DNA of 64,000 bases. Source: Siphlonurus alternatus. Its lineage: Eukaryota > Arthropoda > Insecta > Ephemeroptera > Siphlonuridae. A model generated the notes under the pieces. That model saw only the letters and a program-made list of their open reading frames with translations. It searched no databases and was not told the origin of the DNA. Made by a program: the position numbers and the translations under genes. Below are positions 22,891-36,766 of the stretch, in pieces. Each line of letters begins with the position of its first letter. Position 1 is the stretch's first letter. The stretch is from the NCBI GenBank assembly GCA_949825025.1, contig OX463782.1, forward strand, positions 39,643,951 to 39,707,950. The letters run 5' to 3'.

Positions 22891-23448
22891 ATTTGTTTTT
22901 TTTTAGCCGTTTTTTTGATAGCTAAAAAAAATTTTTTTCATGTTTTTTTTAGCTGTTTTTAAGACGTTTTAGCAAAAAAAAAATATAAGTTTTTTACGTT
23001 CTTCTGTTTTTAGCAATTTTAGATCCGATTTAGCAAAAAAAATTTTCACTTTTTAGGGTTTTTATTTGTTTTTTTTTAGCCATTTTTTTTATAGCTAAAA
23101 AAAAAATTTTTTCATGTTTTTTTAGCTGTTTTTAAGACGTTTTAGCAAAAAAAAAAATATATAAATTTTTTACGTTCTTTTGTTTTCAGCAATTTTAGAT
23201 CCGATTTAGCAAAAAAAATTTTCACTTTTTAGGGTTTTTATTTGTTTTTTTTTTAGCCGTTTTTTTGATAGCTAAAAAAAAAATTTTTTCATGTTTTTTT
23301 TAGCTGTTTTTAAGACGTTTTAGCAAAAAAAAAATATAAATTTTTTACGTTCTTTTGTTTTTTACAATTTTAGATCCGATTTAGCAAAAAAAATTTTCAC
23401 TTTTTAGGGTTTTTATTTGTTTTTTTTTATCCATTTTTTTTATAGCTA
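22891..23448. repeat. T-rich block A2
   Basis: Three units plus a partial one. The last part reads TTTTTTTATCCATTTTTTTT. This variant recurs in A4 and A8. The third unit has GTTTTTTACAATTTTAG. Confidence 0.9.
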
Positions 23449-24815
23449 TCAGGTGACCATAAGACCCCAAGAGGTCTTCCCCGCTAATAGGGAAGATCAC
23501 CTGCTAATAGGGAACAAAAACAAATAACTAGGGGGTTCCCAATTAGTGGGTGAGCTTCCCTATTAGCGAGGGATACCTCCTAGAATTGCATGTTCTCCTA
23601 ATACAGAGCTTTGAAAATTCGCCTCACGTTTCCTTCCCTATTAGCAGGAGAGCTTCCCTATAAGTGAAGGGGATTAAGTATCAGGCAACCATAAGACCCC
23701 AAGAGGTCTCCCCCGCTAATAGGGAAGATCACCTTCTAATAGGGAACAAAAACAAATAGCTAGGGGGTTCCCAATTAGTGGGTGAGCTTCCCTATTAGCG
23801 GGGGATACCTCCTAGAATTGCATGTTCTCCTAATACAGAGCTTTGAAAATTCGCCTCTCGTTTCCTTTCCTATTAGCAGGAGAGCTTCCCTATAAGTGAA
23901 GGGGATTAAGTATCAGGCGACCATAAGACCCCAAGAGGTCTTCCCCGCTAATAGGGAAGATCACCTGCTAATAGGGAACAAAAACAAATAGCTAGGGGGT
24001 TCCCAATTAGTGGGTGAGCTTCCCTATTAGCGGGGGATACCTCCTAGAATTGCATGTTCTCCTAATACAGAGCTTTGAAAATTCGCCTCTCGTTTCCTTC
24101 CCTATTAGCAGGTGAGCTTCCCTATAAGTGAAGGGGATTAAGTATCAGGTGACCATAAGACCCCAAGAGGTCTTCCCCGCTAATAGGGAAGATCACCTGC
24201 TAATAGGGAACAAAAACAAATAACTAGGGGGTTCCCAATTAGTGGGTGAGCTTCCCTATTAGCGGGGGATACCTCCTAGAATTGCATGTTCTCCTAATAC
24301 AGAGCTTTGAAAATTCGCCTCTCGTTTCCTTCCCTATTAGCAGGAGAGCTTCCCTATAAGTGAAGGGGATTAAGTATCAGGCGACCATAAGACCCCAAGA
24401 GGTCTCCCCCGCTAATAGGGAAGATCACCTGCTAATAGGGAACAAAAACAAATAGCAAGGGGGTTCCCAATTAGTGGGTGAGCTTCCTAATTAGCGGGGG
24501 ATACCTCCTAGAATTGCATGTTCTCCTGATACAGAGCTTTGAAAATTCGCCTCTCGTTTCCTTCCCTATTAGCAGGTGAGCTTCCCTATAAGTGAAGGGG
24601 ATTAAGTATCAGGTGACCATAAGACCCCAAGAGGTCTTCCCCGCTAATAGGGAAGATCACCTGCTAATAGGGAACAAAAACAAATAACTAGGGGGTTCCC
24701 AATTAGTGGGTGAGCTTCCCTATTAGCGGGGGATACCTCCTAGAATTGCATGTTCTCCTAATACAGAGCTTTGAAAATTCGCCTCACGTTTCCTTCCCTA
24801 TTAGCAGGAGAGCTT

Positions 24816-25378
24816 ATTTGTTTTTTTTTAGCCGTTTTTTTGATAGCTAAGAAAAATTTTTTTCATGTTTTTTTTTAGCTGTTTTTAAGACGTTTTAGCA
24901 AAAAAAAAATATAAGTTTTTTACGTTCTTCTGTTTTTAGCAATTTTAGATCCGATTTAGCAAAAAAATTTTCACTTTTTAGGGTTTTTATTTGTTTTTTT
25001 TTTAGCCATTTTTTTTATAGCTAAAAAAAAAATTTTTCATGTTTTTTTTAGCTTTTTTTAAGACGTTTTAGCAAAAAAAAAAATATATAAATTTTTTACG
25101 TTCTTTTGTTTTTAGCAATTTTAGATCCGATTTAGCAAAAAAAAATTTTCACTTTTTAGGGTTTTTATTTGTTTTTTTTTAGCCGTTTTTTTGATAGCTA
25201 AAAAAAATTTTTTTTCATGTTTTTTTTAGCATTTTTTAAGACAATTTAGCATAAAAAAATAAATAAATTTTTTACGTTCTTTTGTTTTTAGCAATTTTAG
25301 ATCCGATTTAGCAAAAAAAAATTTTCACTTTTTAGGGTTTCTATTTGTTTTTTTTTTAGCCGTTTTTTTGATAGCTAT
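24816..25378. repeat. T-rich block A3
   Basis: Matches A1 at an offset of about 4088 (shared AGCATTTTTTAAGACAATTT in the third unit). Private variant GATAGCTAAGAAAAAT, which reappears in A6. Confidence 0.9.
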
Positions 25379-26976
25379 CAGGTGACCATAAGACCCCAAG
25401 AGGTCTTCCCCGCTAATAGGGAAGATCACCTGCTAATAGGGAACAAAAACAAATAACTAGGGGGTTCCCAATTAGTGGGTGAGCTTCCCTATTAGCGAGG
25501 GATACCTCCTAGAATTGCATGTTCTCCTAATACAGAGCTTTGAAAATTCGCCTCACGTTTCCTTCCCTATTAGCAGGAGAGCTTCCCTATAAGTGAAGGG
25601 GATTAAGTATCAGGCAACCATAAGACCCCAAGAGGTCTCCCCCGCTAATAGGGAAGATCACCTTCTAATAGGGAACAAAAACAAATAGCTAGGGGGTTCC
25701 CAATTAGTGGGTGAGCTTCCCTATTAGCGGGGGATACCTCCTAGAATTGCATGTTCTCCTAATACAGAGCTTTAAAAATTCGCCTCTCGTTTCCTTTCCT
25801 ATTAGCAGGAGAGCTTCCCTATAAGTGAAGGGGATTAAGTATCAGGCGACCATAAGACCCCAAGAGGTCTCCCCCGCTAATAGGGAAGATCACCTGCTAA
25901 TAGGGAACAAAAACAAATAGCTAGGGGTTTCCCAATTAGTGGGTGAGCTTCCCTATTAGCGGGGGATACCTCCTAGAATTGCATGTTCTCCTAAATCAGA
26001 GCTTTGAAAATTCGCCTCTCGTTTCCTTCCCTATTAGCAGGAAAGCTTCCCTATAAGTGAAGGGGATTAAGTATCAGGCGACCATAAGACCCCAAGAGGT
26101 CTCCCCCGCTAATAGGGAAGATCACCTGCTAATAGGGAATAAAAACAAATAGCTAGGGGGTTCCCAATTAGTGGGTGAGCTTCCCTATTAGCGGGGGATA
26201 CCTCCTAGAATTGCATGTTCTCCTAATACAGAGCTTTGAAAATTCGCCTCACGTTTCCTTCCCTATTAGCAGGAGAGCTTCCCTATAAGTGAAGGGGATT
26301 AAGTATCAGGCAACCATAAGACCCCAAGAGGTCTCCCCCGCTAATAGGGAAGATCACCTTCTAATAGGGAAAAAAAACAAATAGCTAGGGGGTTCCCAAT
26401 TAGTGGGTGAGCTTCCCTATTAGCGGGGGATACCTCCTAGAATTGCATGTTCTCCTAATACAGAGCTTTGAAAATTCGCCTCTCGTTTCCTTTCCTATTA
26501 GCAGGAGAGCTTCCCTATAAGTGAAGGGGATTAAGTATCAGGCGACCATAAGACCCCAAGAGGTCTCCCCCGCTAATAGGGAAGATCACCTGCTAATAGG
26601 GAACAAAAACAAATAGCTAGGTGGTTCCCAATTAGTGGGTGAGCTTCCCTATTAGCGGGGGATACCTCCTAGAATTGCATGTTCTCCAAATACAGAGCTT
26701 TGAAAATTCGCCTCTCGTTTCCTTCCCTATTAGCAGGTGAGCTTCCCTATAAGTGAAGGGGATTAAGTATCAGGTGACCATAAGACCCCAAGAGGTCTTC
26801 CCCGCTAATAGGGAAGATCACCTGCTAATAGGGAACAAAAACAAATAACTAGGGGGTTCCCAATTAGTGGGTGAGCTTCCCTATTAGCGGGGGATACCTC
26901 CTAGAATTGCATGTTCTCCTAATACAGAGCTTTGAAAATTCGCCTCACGTTTCCTTCCCTATTAGCAGGAGAGCTT

Positions 26977-27536
26977 ATTTGTTTTTTTTTAGCCGTTTTT
27001 TTGATAGCTAAAAAAAATTTTTTTCATGTTTTTTTTAGCTGTTTTTAAGACGTTTTAGCAAAAAAAAAATATAAGTTTTTTACGTTCTTCTGTTTTTAGC
27101 AATTTTAGATCCGATTTAGCAAAAAAAATTTTCACTTTTTAGGGTTTTTATTTGTTTTTTTTTTAGCCATTTTTTTTATAGCTAAAAAAAAAATTTTTTC
27201 ATGTTTTTTTTAGCTGTTTTTAAGACGTTTTAGCAAAAAAAAAAATAAATAAATTTTTTACGTTCTTTTGTTTTCAGCAATTTTAGATCCGATTTAGCAA
27301 AAAAAATTTTCACTTTTTAGGGTTTTTATTTGTTTTTTTTTTAGCCGTTTTTTTGATAGCTAAAAAAAAAATTTTTTCATGTTTTTTTTAGCTGTTTTTA
27401 AGACGTTTTAGCAAAAAAAAAATATAAATTTTTTACGTTCTTTTGTTTTTTACAATTTTAGATCCGATTTAGCAAAAAAAATTTTCACTTTTTAGGGTTT
27501 TTATTTGTTTTTTTTTATCCATTTTTTTTATAGCTA
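26977..27536. repeat. T-rich block A4
   Basis: A2-type block about 4087 bp after A2. It has AAATAAATAAATT where A2 has AAATATATAAATT, a variant shared with A7 and A8. Confidence 0.9.
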
Positions 27537-28874
27537 TCAGGTGACCATAAGACCCCAAGAGGTCTTCCCCGCTAATAGGGAAGATCACCTGCTAATAGGG
27601 AACAAAAACAAATAACTAGGGGGTTCCCAATTAGTGGGTGAGCTTCCCTATTAGCGAGGGATACCTCCTAGAATTGCATGTTCTCCTAATACAGAGCTTT
27701 GAAAATTCGCCTCACGTTTCCTTCCCTATTAGCAGGAGAGCTTCCCTATAAGTGAAGGGGATTAAGTATCAGGCAACCATAAGACCCCAAGAGGTCTCCC
27801 CCGCTAATAGGGAAGATCACCTTCTAATAGGGAACAAAAACAAATAGCTAGGGGGTTCCCAATTAGTGGGTGAGCTTCCCTATTAGCGGGGGATACCTCC
27901 TAGAATTGCATGTTCTCCTAATACAGAGCTTTGAAAATTCGCCTCTCGTTTCCTTTCCTATTAGCAGGAGAGCTTCCCTATAAGTGAAGGGGATTAAGTA
28001 TCAGGCGACCATAAGACCCCAAGAGGTCTTCCCCGCTAATAGGGAAGATCACCTGCTAATAGGGAACAAAAACAAATAGCTAGGGGGTTCCCAATTAGTG
28101 GGTGAGCTTCCCTATTAGCGGGGGATACCTCCTAGAATTGCATGTTCTCCTAATACAGAGCTTTGAAAATTCGCCTCTCGTTTCCTTCCCTATTAGCAGG
28201 TGAGCTTCCCTATAAGTGAAGGGGATTAAGTATCAGGTGACCATAAGACCCCAAGAGGTCTTCCCCGCTAATAGGGAAGATCACCTGCTAATAGGGAACA
28301 AAAACAAATAACTAGGGGGTTCCCAATTAGTGGGTGAGCTTCCCTATTAGCGGGGGATACCTCCTAGAATTGCATGTTCTCCTAATACAGAGCTTTGAAA
28401 ATTCGCCTCTCGTTTCCTTCCCTATTAGCAGGAGAGCTTCCCTATAAGTGAAGGGGATTAAGTATCAGGCGACCATAAGACCCCAAGAGGTCTCCCCCGC
28501 TAATAGGGAAGATCACCTGCTAATAGGGAACAAAAACAAATAGCTAGGGGGTTCCCAATTAGTGGGTGAGCTTCCTAATTAGCGGGGGATACCTCCTAGA
28601 ATTGCATGTTCTCCTGATACAGAGCTTTGAAAATTCGCCTATCGTTTCCTTCCCTATTAGCAGGTGAGCTTCCCTATAAGTGAAGGGGATTAAGTATCAG
28701 GTGACCATAAGACCCCAAGAGGTCTTCCCCGCTAATAGGGAAGATCACCTGCTAATAGGGAACAAAAACAAATGGCTAGGGGTTCCCAATTAGTGGGTGA
28801 GCTTCCCTATTAGCGGGGGATACCTCCTAGAATTGCATGTTCTCCTAATACAGATTTTTGAAAATTCGCCTCTC

Positions 28875-29182
28875 TCACTAAATTCACTAAAAAGTGAAAA
28901 AAAAAAAATTTGCGAAATCGCATGTAAAATGGCTTAACAACACATAAAAACAAAACAAGGTGAAAGAAAACCGCTTCTAAAAAGGTTTAAAACACATAAA
29001 AGCAAAGAAACATGAATAAAAAGTTATTTTTAGCTAAATCGATTTTAAAACAGCATAAAAAACACATAAAATCACTAAAAAGTGAAAAAAATATTTTTAT
29101 TAAATCGCATCTAAAACGGCTAAAAATCACATAAAAACAACAGAACGTGAAAAAGACCCGCTTATAAAACTGTTAAAAACAC
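28875..29182. repeat. A-rich block B1 (308 bp)
   Basis: Inserted between TTCGCCTCTC and GTTTCCTTCCC of a monomer with no visible loss of monomer sequence. Two CACTAAAAAGTGAAA words lie 188 bp apart, so the block is about 1.6 repeat units. Read on the other strand it aligns collinearly with block A units. The monomer before it has private variants ACAGATTTTTGAAAATTC and ATGGCTAGGGGTTCC. Confidence 0.88.
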
Positions 29183-30804
29183 GTTTCCTTCCCTATTAGC
29201 AGGAGAGCTTCCCTATAAGTGAAGGGGATTAAGTATCAGGCGACCATAAGACCCCAAGAGGTCTCCCCCGCTAATAGGGAAGATCACCTGCTAATAGGGA
29301 ACAAAAACAAATAGCTAGGGGTTCCCAATTAGTGGGTGAGCTTCTCTATTAGCGGGGGATACCTCCTAGAATTGCATGTTCTCCTAATACAGAGCTTTGA
29401 AAATTCGCCTCTCGTTTCCTTCCCTATTAGCAGGTGAGCTTCCCTATAAGTGAAGGGGATTAAGTATCAGGCAACCATAAGACCCCAAGAGGTCTCCCCC
29501 GCTAATAGGGAAGATCACCTTCTAATAGGGAACAAAAACAAATAGCTAGGGGGTTCCCAATTAGTGGGTGAGCTTCCCTATTAGCGGGGGATACCTCCTA
29601 GAATTGCATGTTCTCCTAATACAGAGCTTTGAAAATTCGCCTCTCGTTTCCTTCCCTATTAGCAGGAGAGCTTCCCTATAAGTGAAGGGGATTAAGTATC
29701 AGGCGACCATAAGACCCCAAGAGGTCTCCCCCGCTAATAGGGAAGATCACCTGCTAATAGGGAATAAAAACAAATAGCTAGGGGGTTCCCAATTAGTGGG
29801 TGAGCTTCCCTATTAGCGGGGGATACCTCCTAGAATTGCATGTTCTCCTAATACAGAGCTTTGAAAATTCGCCTCACGTTTCCTTCCCTATTAGCAGGAG
29901 AGCTTCCCTATAAGTGAAGGGGATTAAGTATCAGGCAACCATAAGACCCCAAGAGGTCTCCCCCGCTAATAGGGAAGATCACCTTCTAATAGGAAACAAA
30001 AACAAATAGCTAGGGGGTTCCCAATTAGTGGGTGAGCTTCCCTATTAGCGGGGGATACCTCCTAGAATTGCATGTTCTCCTAATACAGAGCTTTGAAAAT
30101 TCGCCTGTCATTTCCTTTCCTATTAGCAGGAGAGCTTCCCTATAAGTGAAGGGGATTAAGTATCAGGTGACCATAAGACCCCAAGAGGTCTTTCCCGCTA
30201 ATAGGGAAGATCACCTGCTAATAGGGAACAAAAACAAATAACTAGGGGGTTCCCAATTAGTGGGTGAGCTTCCCTATTAGCGGGGGATACCTCCTAGAAT
30301 TGCATGTTCTCCTAATACAGAGCTTTGAAAATTCGCCTCTCGTTTCCTTCCCTATTAGCAGGAGAGCTTCCCTATAAGTGAAGGGGATTAAGTATCAGGC
30401 GACCATAAGACCCCAAGAGGTCTCCCCCGCTAATAGGGAAGATCACCTGCTAATAGGGAACAAAAACAAATAGCTAGGGGGTTCCCAATTAGTGGGTGAG
30501 CTTCCTAATTAGCGGGGGATACCTCCTAGAATTGCATGTTCTCCTGATACAGAGCTTTGAAAATTCGCCTATCGTTTCCTTCCCTATTAGCAGGTGAGCT
30601 TCCCTATAAGTGAAGGGGATTAAGTATCAGGTGACCATAAGACCCCAAGAGGTCTTCCCCGCTAATAGGGAAGATCACCTGCTAATAGGGAACAAAAACA
30701 AATGGCTAGGGGTTCCCAATTAGTGGGTGAGCTTCCCTATTAGCGGGGGATACCTCCTAGAATTGCATGTTCTCCTAATACAGATTTTTGAAAATTCGCC
30801 TCTC

Positions 30805-31111
30805 TCACTAAATTCACTAAAAAGTGAAAAAAAAAAATTTGCGAAATCGCATGTAAAATGGCTTACCAACAAATAAAAACAAAACAAGGTGATTGAAAAC
30901 CGCTTCTAAAAAGATTTAAAACACATAAAAACAAAGAAACATGAAAAAAAAGTTATTTTTAGCTAAATCGATTTTAAAACAGCATAAAAAACACATAAAA
31001 TCACTAAAAAGTGAAAAAAATATTTTTATTAAATCGCATCTAAAACGGCTAAAAGTCACATAAAAACAACAGAACGTGAAAAAGACCCGCTTATAAAACT
31101 GTTAAAAACAC
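30805..31111. repeat. A-rich block B2
   Basis: 1930 bp after B1. Variants CTTACCAACAAATAAAAAC, AAAGATTTAAAACAC and CTAAAAGTCAC, shared with B6. B2 alone has GGTGATTGAAAAC. Confidence 0.88.
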
Positions 31112-32530
31112 GTTTCCTTCCCTATTAGCAGGAGAGCTTCCCTATAAGTGAAGGGGATTAAGTATCAGGCGACCATAAGACCCCAAGAGGTCTCCCCCGC
31201 TAATAGGGAAGATCACCTGCTAATAGGGAACATAAACAAATAGCTAGGGGTTCCCAATTAGTGGGTGAGCTTCCCTATTAGCGGGGGATACCTCCTAGAA
31301 TTGCATGTTCTCCTAATACAGAGCTTTGAAAATTCGCCTCTCGTTTCCTTCCCTATTAGCAGGTGAGCTTTCCTATAAGTGAAGGGGATTAAGTATCAGG
31401 CAACCATAAGACCCCAAGAGGTCTCCCCCGCTAATAGGGAAGATCACCTTCTAATAGGGAACAAAAACAAATAGCTAGGGGGTTCCCAATTAGTGGGTGA
31501 GCTTCCCTATTAGCGGGGGATACCTCCTAGAATTGCATGTTCTCCTAATACAGAGCTTTGAAAATTCGCCTCTCGTTTCCTTCCCTATTAGCAGGAGAGC
31601 TTCCCTATAAGTGAAGGGGATTAAGTATCAGGCGACCATAAGACCCCAAGAGGTCTCCCCCGCTAATAGGGAAGATCACCTGCTAATAGGGAATAAAAAC
31701 AAATAGCTAGGGGGTTCCCAATTAGTGGGTGAGCTTCCCTATTAGCAGGGGATACCTCCTAGAATTGCATGTTCTCCTAATACAGAGCTTTGAAAATTCG
31801 CCTCACGTTTCCTTCCCTATTAGCAGGAGAGCTTCCCTATAAGTGAAGGGGATTAAGTATCAGGCAACCATAAGACCCCAAGAGGTCTCCCCCGCTAATA
31901 GGGAAGATCACCTTCTAATAGGGAACAAAAACAAATAGCTAGGGGGTTCCCAATTAGTGGGTGAGCTTCCCTATTAGCGGGGGATACCTCCTAGAATTGC
32001 ATGTTCTCCTAATACAGAGCTTTGAAAATTCGCCTGTCGTTTCCTTTCCTATTAGCAGGAGAGCTTCCCTATAAGTGAAGGGGATTAAGTATCAGGCGAC
32101 CATAAGACCCCAAGAGGTCTCCCCCGCTAATAGGGAAGATCACCTGCTAATAGGGAACAAAAACAAATAGCTAGGGGGTTCCCAATTAGTGGGTGAGCTT
32201 CCCTATTAGCGGGGGATACCTCCTAGAATTGCATGTTCTCCTAATACAGAGCTTTGAAAATTCGCCTCTCGTTTCCTTCCCTATTAGCAGGTGAGCTTCC
32301 CTATAAGTGAAGGGGATTAAGTATCAGGTGACCATAAGACCCCAAGAGGTCTTCCCCGCTAATAGGGAAGATCACCTGCTAATAGGGAACAAAAACAAAT
32401 AACTAGGGGGTTCCCAATTAGTGGGTGAGCTTCCCTATTAGCGGGGGATACCTCCTAGAATTGCATGTTCTCCTAATACAGAGCTTTGAAAATTCGCCTC
32501 ACGTTTCCTTCCCTATTAGCAGGAGAGCTT

Positions 32531-33267
32531 ATTTGTTTTTTTTTAGCCGTTTTTTTGATAGCTAAAAAAAATTTTTTTCATGTTTTTTTTAGCTGTTTTT
32601 AAGACGTTTTAGCAAAAAAAAAATATAAGTTTTTTACGTTCTTCTGTTTTTAGCAATTTTAGATCCGATTTAGCAAAAAAAATTTTCACTTTTTAGGGTT
32701 TTTATTTGTTTTTTTTTAGCCATTTTTTTATAGCTAAAAAAAAATTTTTTTCATGTTTTTTTTAGCTGTTTTTAAGACGTTTTAGCAAAAAAAAAAATAT
32801 ATAAATTTTTTACGTTCTTTTGTTTTTAGCAATTTTAGATCCGATTTAGCAAAAAAAATTTTCACTTTTTAGGGTTTTTATTTGTTTTTTTTTTAGCCGT
32901 TTTTTTGATAGCTAAAAAAAAAAATTTTTTCATGTTTTTTTTAGCTGTTTTTAAGACGTTTTAGCAAAAAAAAAAAATATATAAATTCTTTACGTTCTTT
33001 TGTTTTTAGCAATTTTAGATCCGATTTAGCAAAAAAAAATTTTCACTTTTTAGGGTTTTTATTTGTTTTTTTTTAGCCGTTTTTTTGATAGCTAAAAAAA
33101 AATTTTTTTCATGTTTTTTTTAGCTGTTTTTAAGACGTTTTAGCAAAAAAAAAATATAAATTTTTTACGTTCTTTTGTTTTTAGCAATTTTAGATCCGAT
33201 TTAGCAAAAAAAAATTTCACTTTTTAGGGTTTTTATTTTTTTTTTTTAGCCGTTTTTTTGATAGCTA
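32531..33267. repeat. T-rich block A5 (four units, 737 bp)
   Basis: One unit longer than A1-A4. The third unit contains ATAAATTCTTTACG and the last has AGGGTTTTTATTTTTTTTTT without the G. A9, A10, A11 and A12 are the same type. Confidence 0.9.
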
Positions 33268-34837
33268 TCAGGTGACCATAAGACCCCAAGAGGTCTTCCC
33301 CGCTAATAGGGAAGATCACCTGCTAATAGGGAACAAAAACAAATAACTAGGGGGTTCCCAATTAGTGGGTGAGCTTCCCTATTAGCGAGGGATACCTCCT
33401 AGAATTGCATGTTCTCCTAATACAGAGCTTTGAAAATTCGCCTCACGTTTCCTTCCCTATTAGCAGGAGAGCTTCCCTATAAGTGAAGGGGATTAAGTAT
33501 CAGGCGACCATAAGACCCCAAGAGGTCTCCTCCGCTAATAGGGAAGATCACCTGCTAATAGGGAACAAAAACAAATAACTAGGGGGTTCCCAATTAGTGG
33601 GTGAGCTTCCCTATTAGCGGGGGATACCTCCTAGAATTGCATGTTCTCCTAATACAGAGCTTTGAAAATTCGCCTCACGTTTCCTTCCCTATTAGCAGGA
33701 GAGCTTCCCTATAAGTGAAGGGGATTAAGTATCAGGCAACCATAAGACCCCAAGAGGTCTCCCCCGCTAATAGGGAAGATCACCTTCTAATAGGGAACAA
33801 AAACAAATAGCTAGGGGGTTCCCAATTAGTGGGTGAGCTTCCCTATTAGCGGGGGATACCTCCTAGAATTGCATGTTCTCCTAATACAGAGCTTTGAAAA
33901 TTCGCATCTCGTTTCCTTTCCTATTAGCAAGAGAGCTTCCCTATAAGTGAAGGGGATTAAGTATCAGGCGACCATAAGACCCCAAGAGGTCTCCCCCGCT
34001 AATAGGGAAGATCACCTGCTAATAGGGAACAAAAACAAATAGCTAAGGGGTTCCCAATTAGTGGGTGAGCTTCCCTATTAGCGGGGGATACCTCCTAGAA
34101 TTGCATGTTCTCCTAATACAGAGCTTTGAAAATTCGCCTCTCGTTTCCTTCCCTATTAGCAGGTGAGCTTCCCTATAAGTGAAGGGGATTAAGTATCAGG
34201 TGACCATAAGACCCCAAGAGGTCTTCCCCGCTAATAGGGAAGATCACCTGCTAATAGGGAACAAAAACAAATAACTAGGGGGTTCCCAATTAGTGGGTGA
34301 GCTTCCCTATTAGCGGGGGATACCTCCTAGAATTGCATGTTCTCCTAATACAGAGCTTTGAAAATTCGCCTCTCGTTTCCTTCCCTATTAGCAGGAGAGC
34401 TTCCCTATAAGTGAAGGGGATTAAGAATCAGGCGACCATAAGACCCCAAGAGGTCTCCCCCGCTAATAGGGAAGATCACCTGCTAATAGGGAACAAAAAC
34501 AAATAGCTAGGGGGTTCCTAATTAGTGGGTGAGCTTCCTAATTAGCGGGGGATACCTCCTAGAATTGCATGTTCTCCTGATACAGAGCTTTGAAAATTCG
34601 CCTATCGTTTCCTTCCCTATTAGCAGGTGAGCTTCCCTATAAGTGAAGGGGATTAAGTATCAGGTGACCATAAGACCCCAAGAGGTCTTCCCCGCTAATA
34701 GGGAAGATCACCTGCTAATAGGGAACAAAAACAAATGGCTAGGGGTTCCCAATTAGTGGGTGAGCTTCCCTATTAGCGGGGGATACCTCCTAGAATTGCA
34801 TGTTCTCCTAATACAGATTTTTGAAAATTCGCCTCTC

Positions 34838-35144
34838 TCACTAAATTCACTAAAAAGTGAAAAAAAAAAATTTGCGAAATCGCATGTAAAATGGCTTAAC
34901 AACACATAAAAACAAAACAAGGTGAAAGAAAACCGCTTCTAAAAAGGTTTAAAACACATAAAAACAAAGAAACATGAATAAAAAGTTATTTTTAGCTAAA
35001 TCGATTTTAAAACAGCATAAAAAACACATAAAATCACTAAAAAGTGAAAAAAATATTTTTATTAAATCGCATCTAAAACGGCTAAAAATCACATAAAAAC
35101 AACAGAACGTGAAAAAGACCCGCTTATAAAACTGTTAAAAACAC
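34838..35144. repeat. A-rich block B3
   Basis: B1-type (CTTAACAACACATAAAAAC). Precedes B4 by 1929 bp. Confidence 0.88.
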
Positions 35145-36766
35145 GTTTCCTTCCCTATTAGCAGGAGAGCTTCCCTATAAGTGAAGGGGATTAAGTATCA
35201 GGCGACCATAAGACCCCAAGAGGTCTCCCCCGCTAATAGGGAAGATCACCTGCTAATAGGGAACAAAAACAAATAGCTAGGGGTTCCCAATTAGTGGGTG
35301 AGCTTCTCTATTAGCGGGGGATACCTCCTAGAATTGCATGTTCTCCTAATACAGAGCTTTGAAAATTCGCCTCTCGTTTCCTTCCCTATTAGCAGGTGAG
35401 CTTCCCTATAAGTGAAGGGGATTAAGTATCAGGCAACCATAAGACCCCAAGAGGTCTCCCCCGCTAATAGGGAAGATCACCTTCTAATAGGGAACAAAAA
35501 CAAATAGCTAGGGGGTTCCCAATTAGTGGGTGAGCTTCCCTATTAGCGGGGGATACCTCCTAGAATTGCATGTTCTCCTAATACAGAGCTTTGAAAATTC
35601 GCCTCTCGTTTCCTTCCCTATTAGCAGGAGAGCTTCCCTATAAGTGAAGGGGATTAAGTATTAGGCGACCATAAGACCCCAAGAGGTCTCCCCCGCTAAT
35701 AGGGAAGATCACCTGCTAATAGGGAATAAAAACAAATAGCTAGGGGGTTCCCAATTAGTGGGTGAGCTTCCCTATTAGCGGGGGATACCTCCTAGAATTG
35801 CATGTTCTCCTAATACAGAGCTTTGAAAATTCGCCTCACGTTTCCTTCCCTATTAGCAGGAGAGCTTCCCTATAAGTGAAGGGGATTAAGTATCAGGCAA
35901 CCATAAGACCCCAAGAGGTCTCCCCCGCTAATAGGGAAGATCACCTTCTAATAGGGAACAAAAACAAATAGCTAGGGGGTTCCCAATTAGTGGGTGAGCT
36001 TCCCTATTAGCGGGGGATACCTCCTAGAATTGCATGTTCTCCTAATACAGAGCTTTGAAAATTCGCCTGTCGTTTCCTTTCCTATTAGCAGGAGAGCTTC
36101 CCTATAAGTGAAGGGGATTAAGTATCAGGCGACCATAAGACCCCAAGAGGTCTCCCCCGCTAATAGGGAAGATCACCTGCTAATAGGGAACAAAAACAAA
36201 TAGCTAGGGGGTTCCCAATTAGTGGGTGAGCTTCCCTATTAGCGGGGGATACCTCCTAGAATTGCATGTTCTCCTAATACAGAGCTTTGAAAATTCGCCT
36301 CTCGTTTCCTTCCCTATTAGCAGGAGAGCTTCCCTATAAGTGAAGGGGATTAAGTATCAGGCGACCATAAGACCCCAAGAGGTCTCCCCCGCTAATAGGG
36401 AAGATCACCTGCTAATAGGGAACAAAAACAAATAGCTAGGGGGTTCCCAATTAGTGGGTGAGCTTCCTAATTAGCGGGGAATACCTCCTAGAATTGCATG
36501 TTCTCCTGATACAGAGCTTTGAAAATTCGCCTATCGTTTCCTTCCCTATTAGCAGGTGAGCTTCCCTATAAGTGAAGGGGATTAAGTATCAGGTGACCAT
36601 AAGACCCCAAGAGGTCTTCCCCGCTAATAGGGAAGATCACCTGCTAATAGGGAACAAAAACAAATGGCTAGGGGTTCCCAATTAGTGGGTGAGCTTCCCT
36701 ATTAGCGGGGGATACCTCCTAGAATTGCATGTTCTCCTAATACAGATTTTTGAAAATTCGCCTCTC

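Larger units (their letters stand above)
20506..24593. repeat. 4088-bp higher-order repeat, copy 1 (A1 and A2)
   Basis: Block order and monomer variants match the following copy at an offset of about 4088 (A1 to A3, A2 to A4). A small private insertion, CTATAAGAAGTGAAGG near 21730, is absent in copy 2. Confidence 0.8.
24594..28640. repeat. 4088-bp higher-order repeat, copy 2 (A3 and A4)
   Basis: Second copy. The match breaks near 28640, where the monomer leading to B1 (ATGGCTAGGGGTTCC) replaces the one leading to A3. Confidence 0.8.
25020..34600. repeat. Segment duplicated at an offset of about 15.0 kb, first copy
   Basis: Contains most of A3, then A4, B1, B2 and A5. Landmarks recur about 15024 bp later: A4 to A8, B1 to B5, B2 to B6, A5 to A9, and the rare TTAAGAATCAGG from 34421 to 49444. 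The match ends near 34600 (CGCCTATCG against CGCCTCTCG). Confidence 0.8.
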
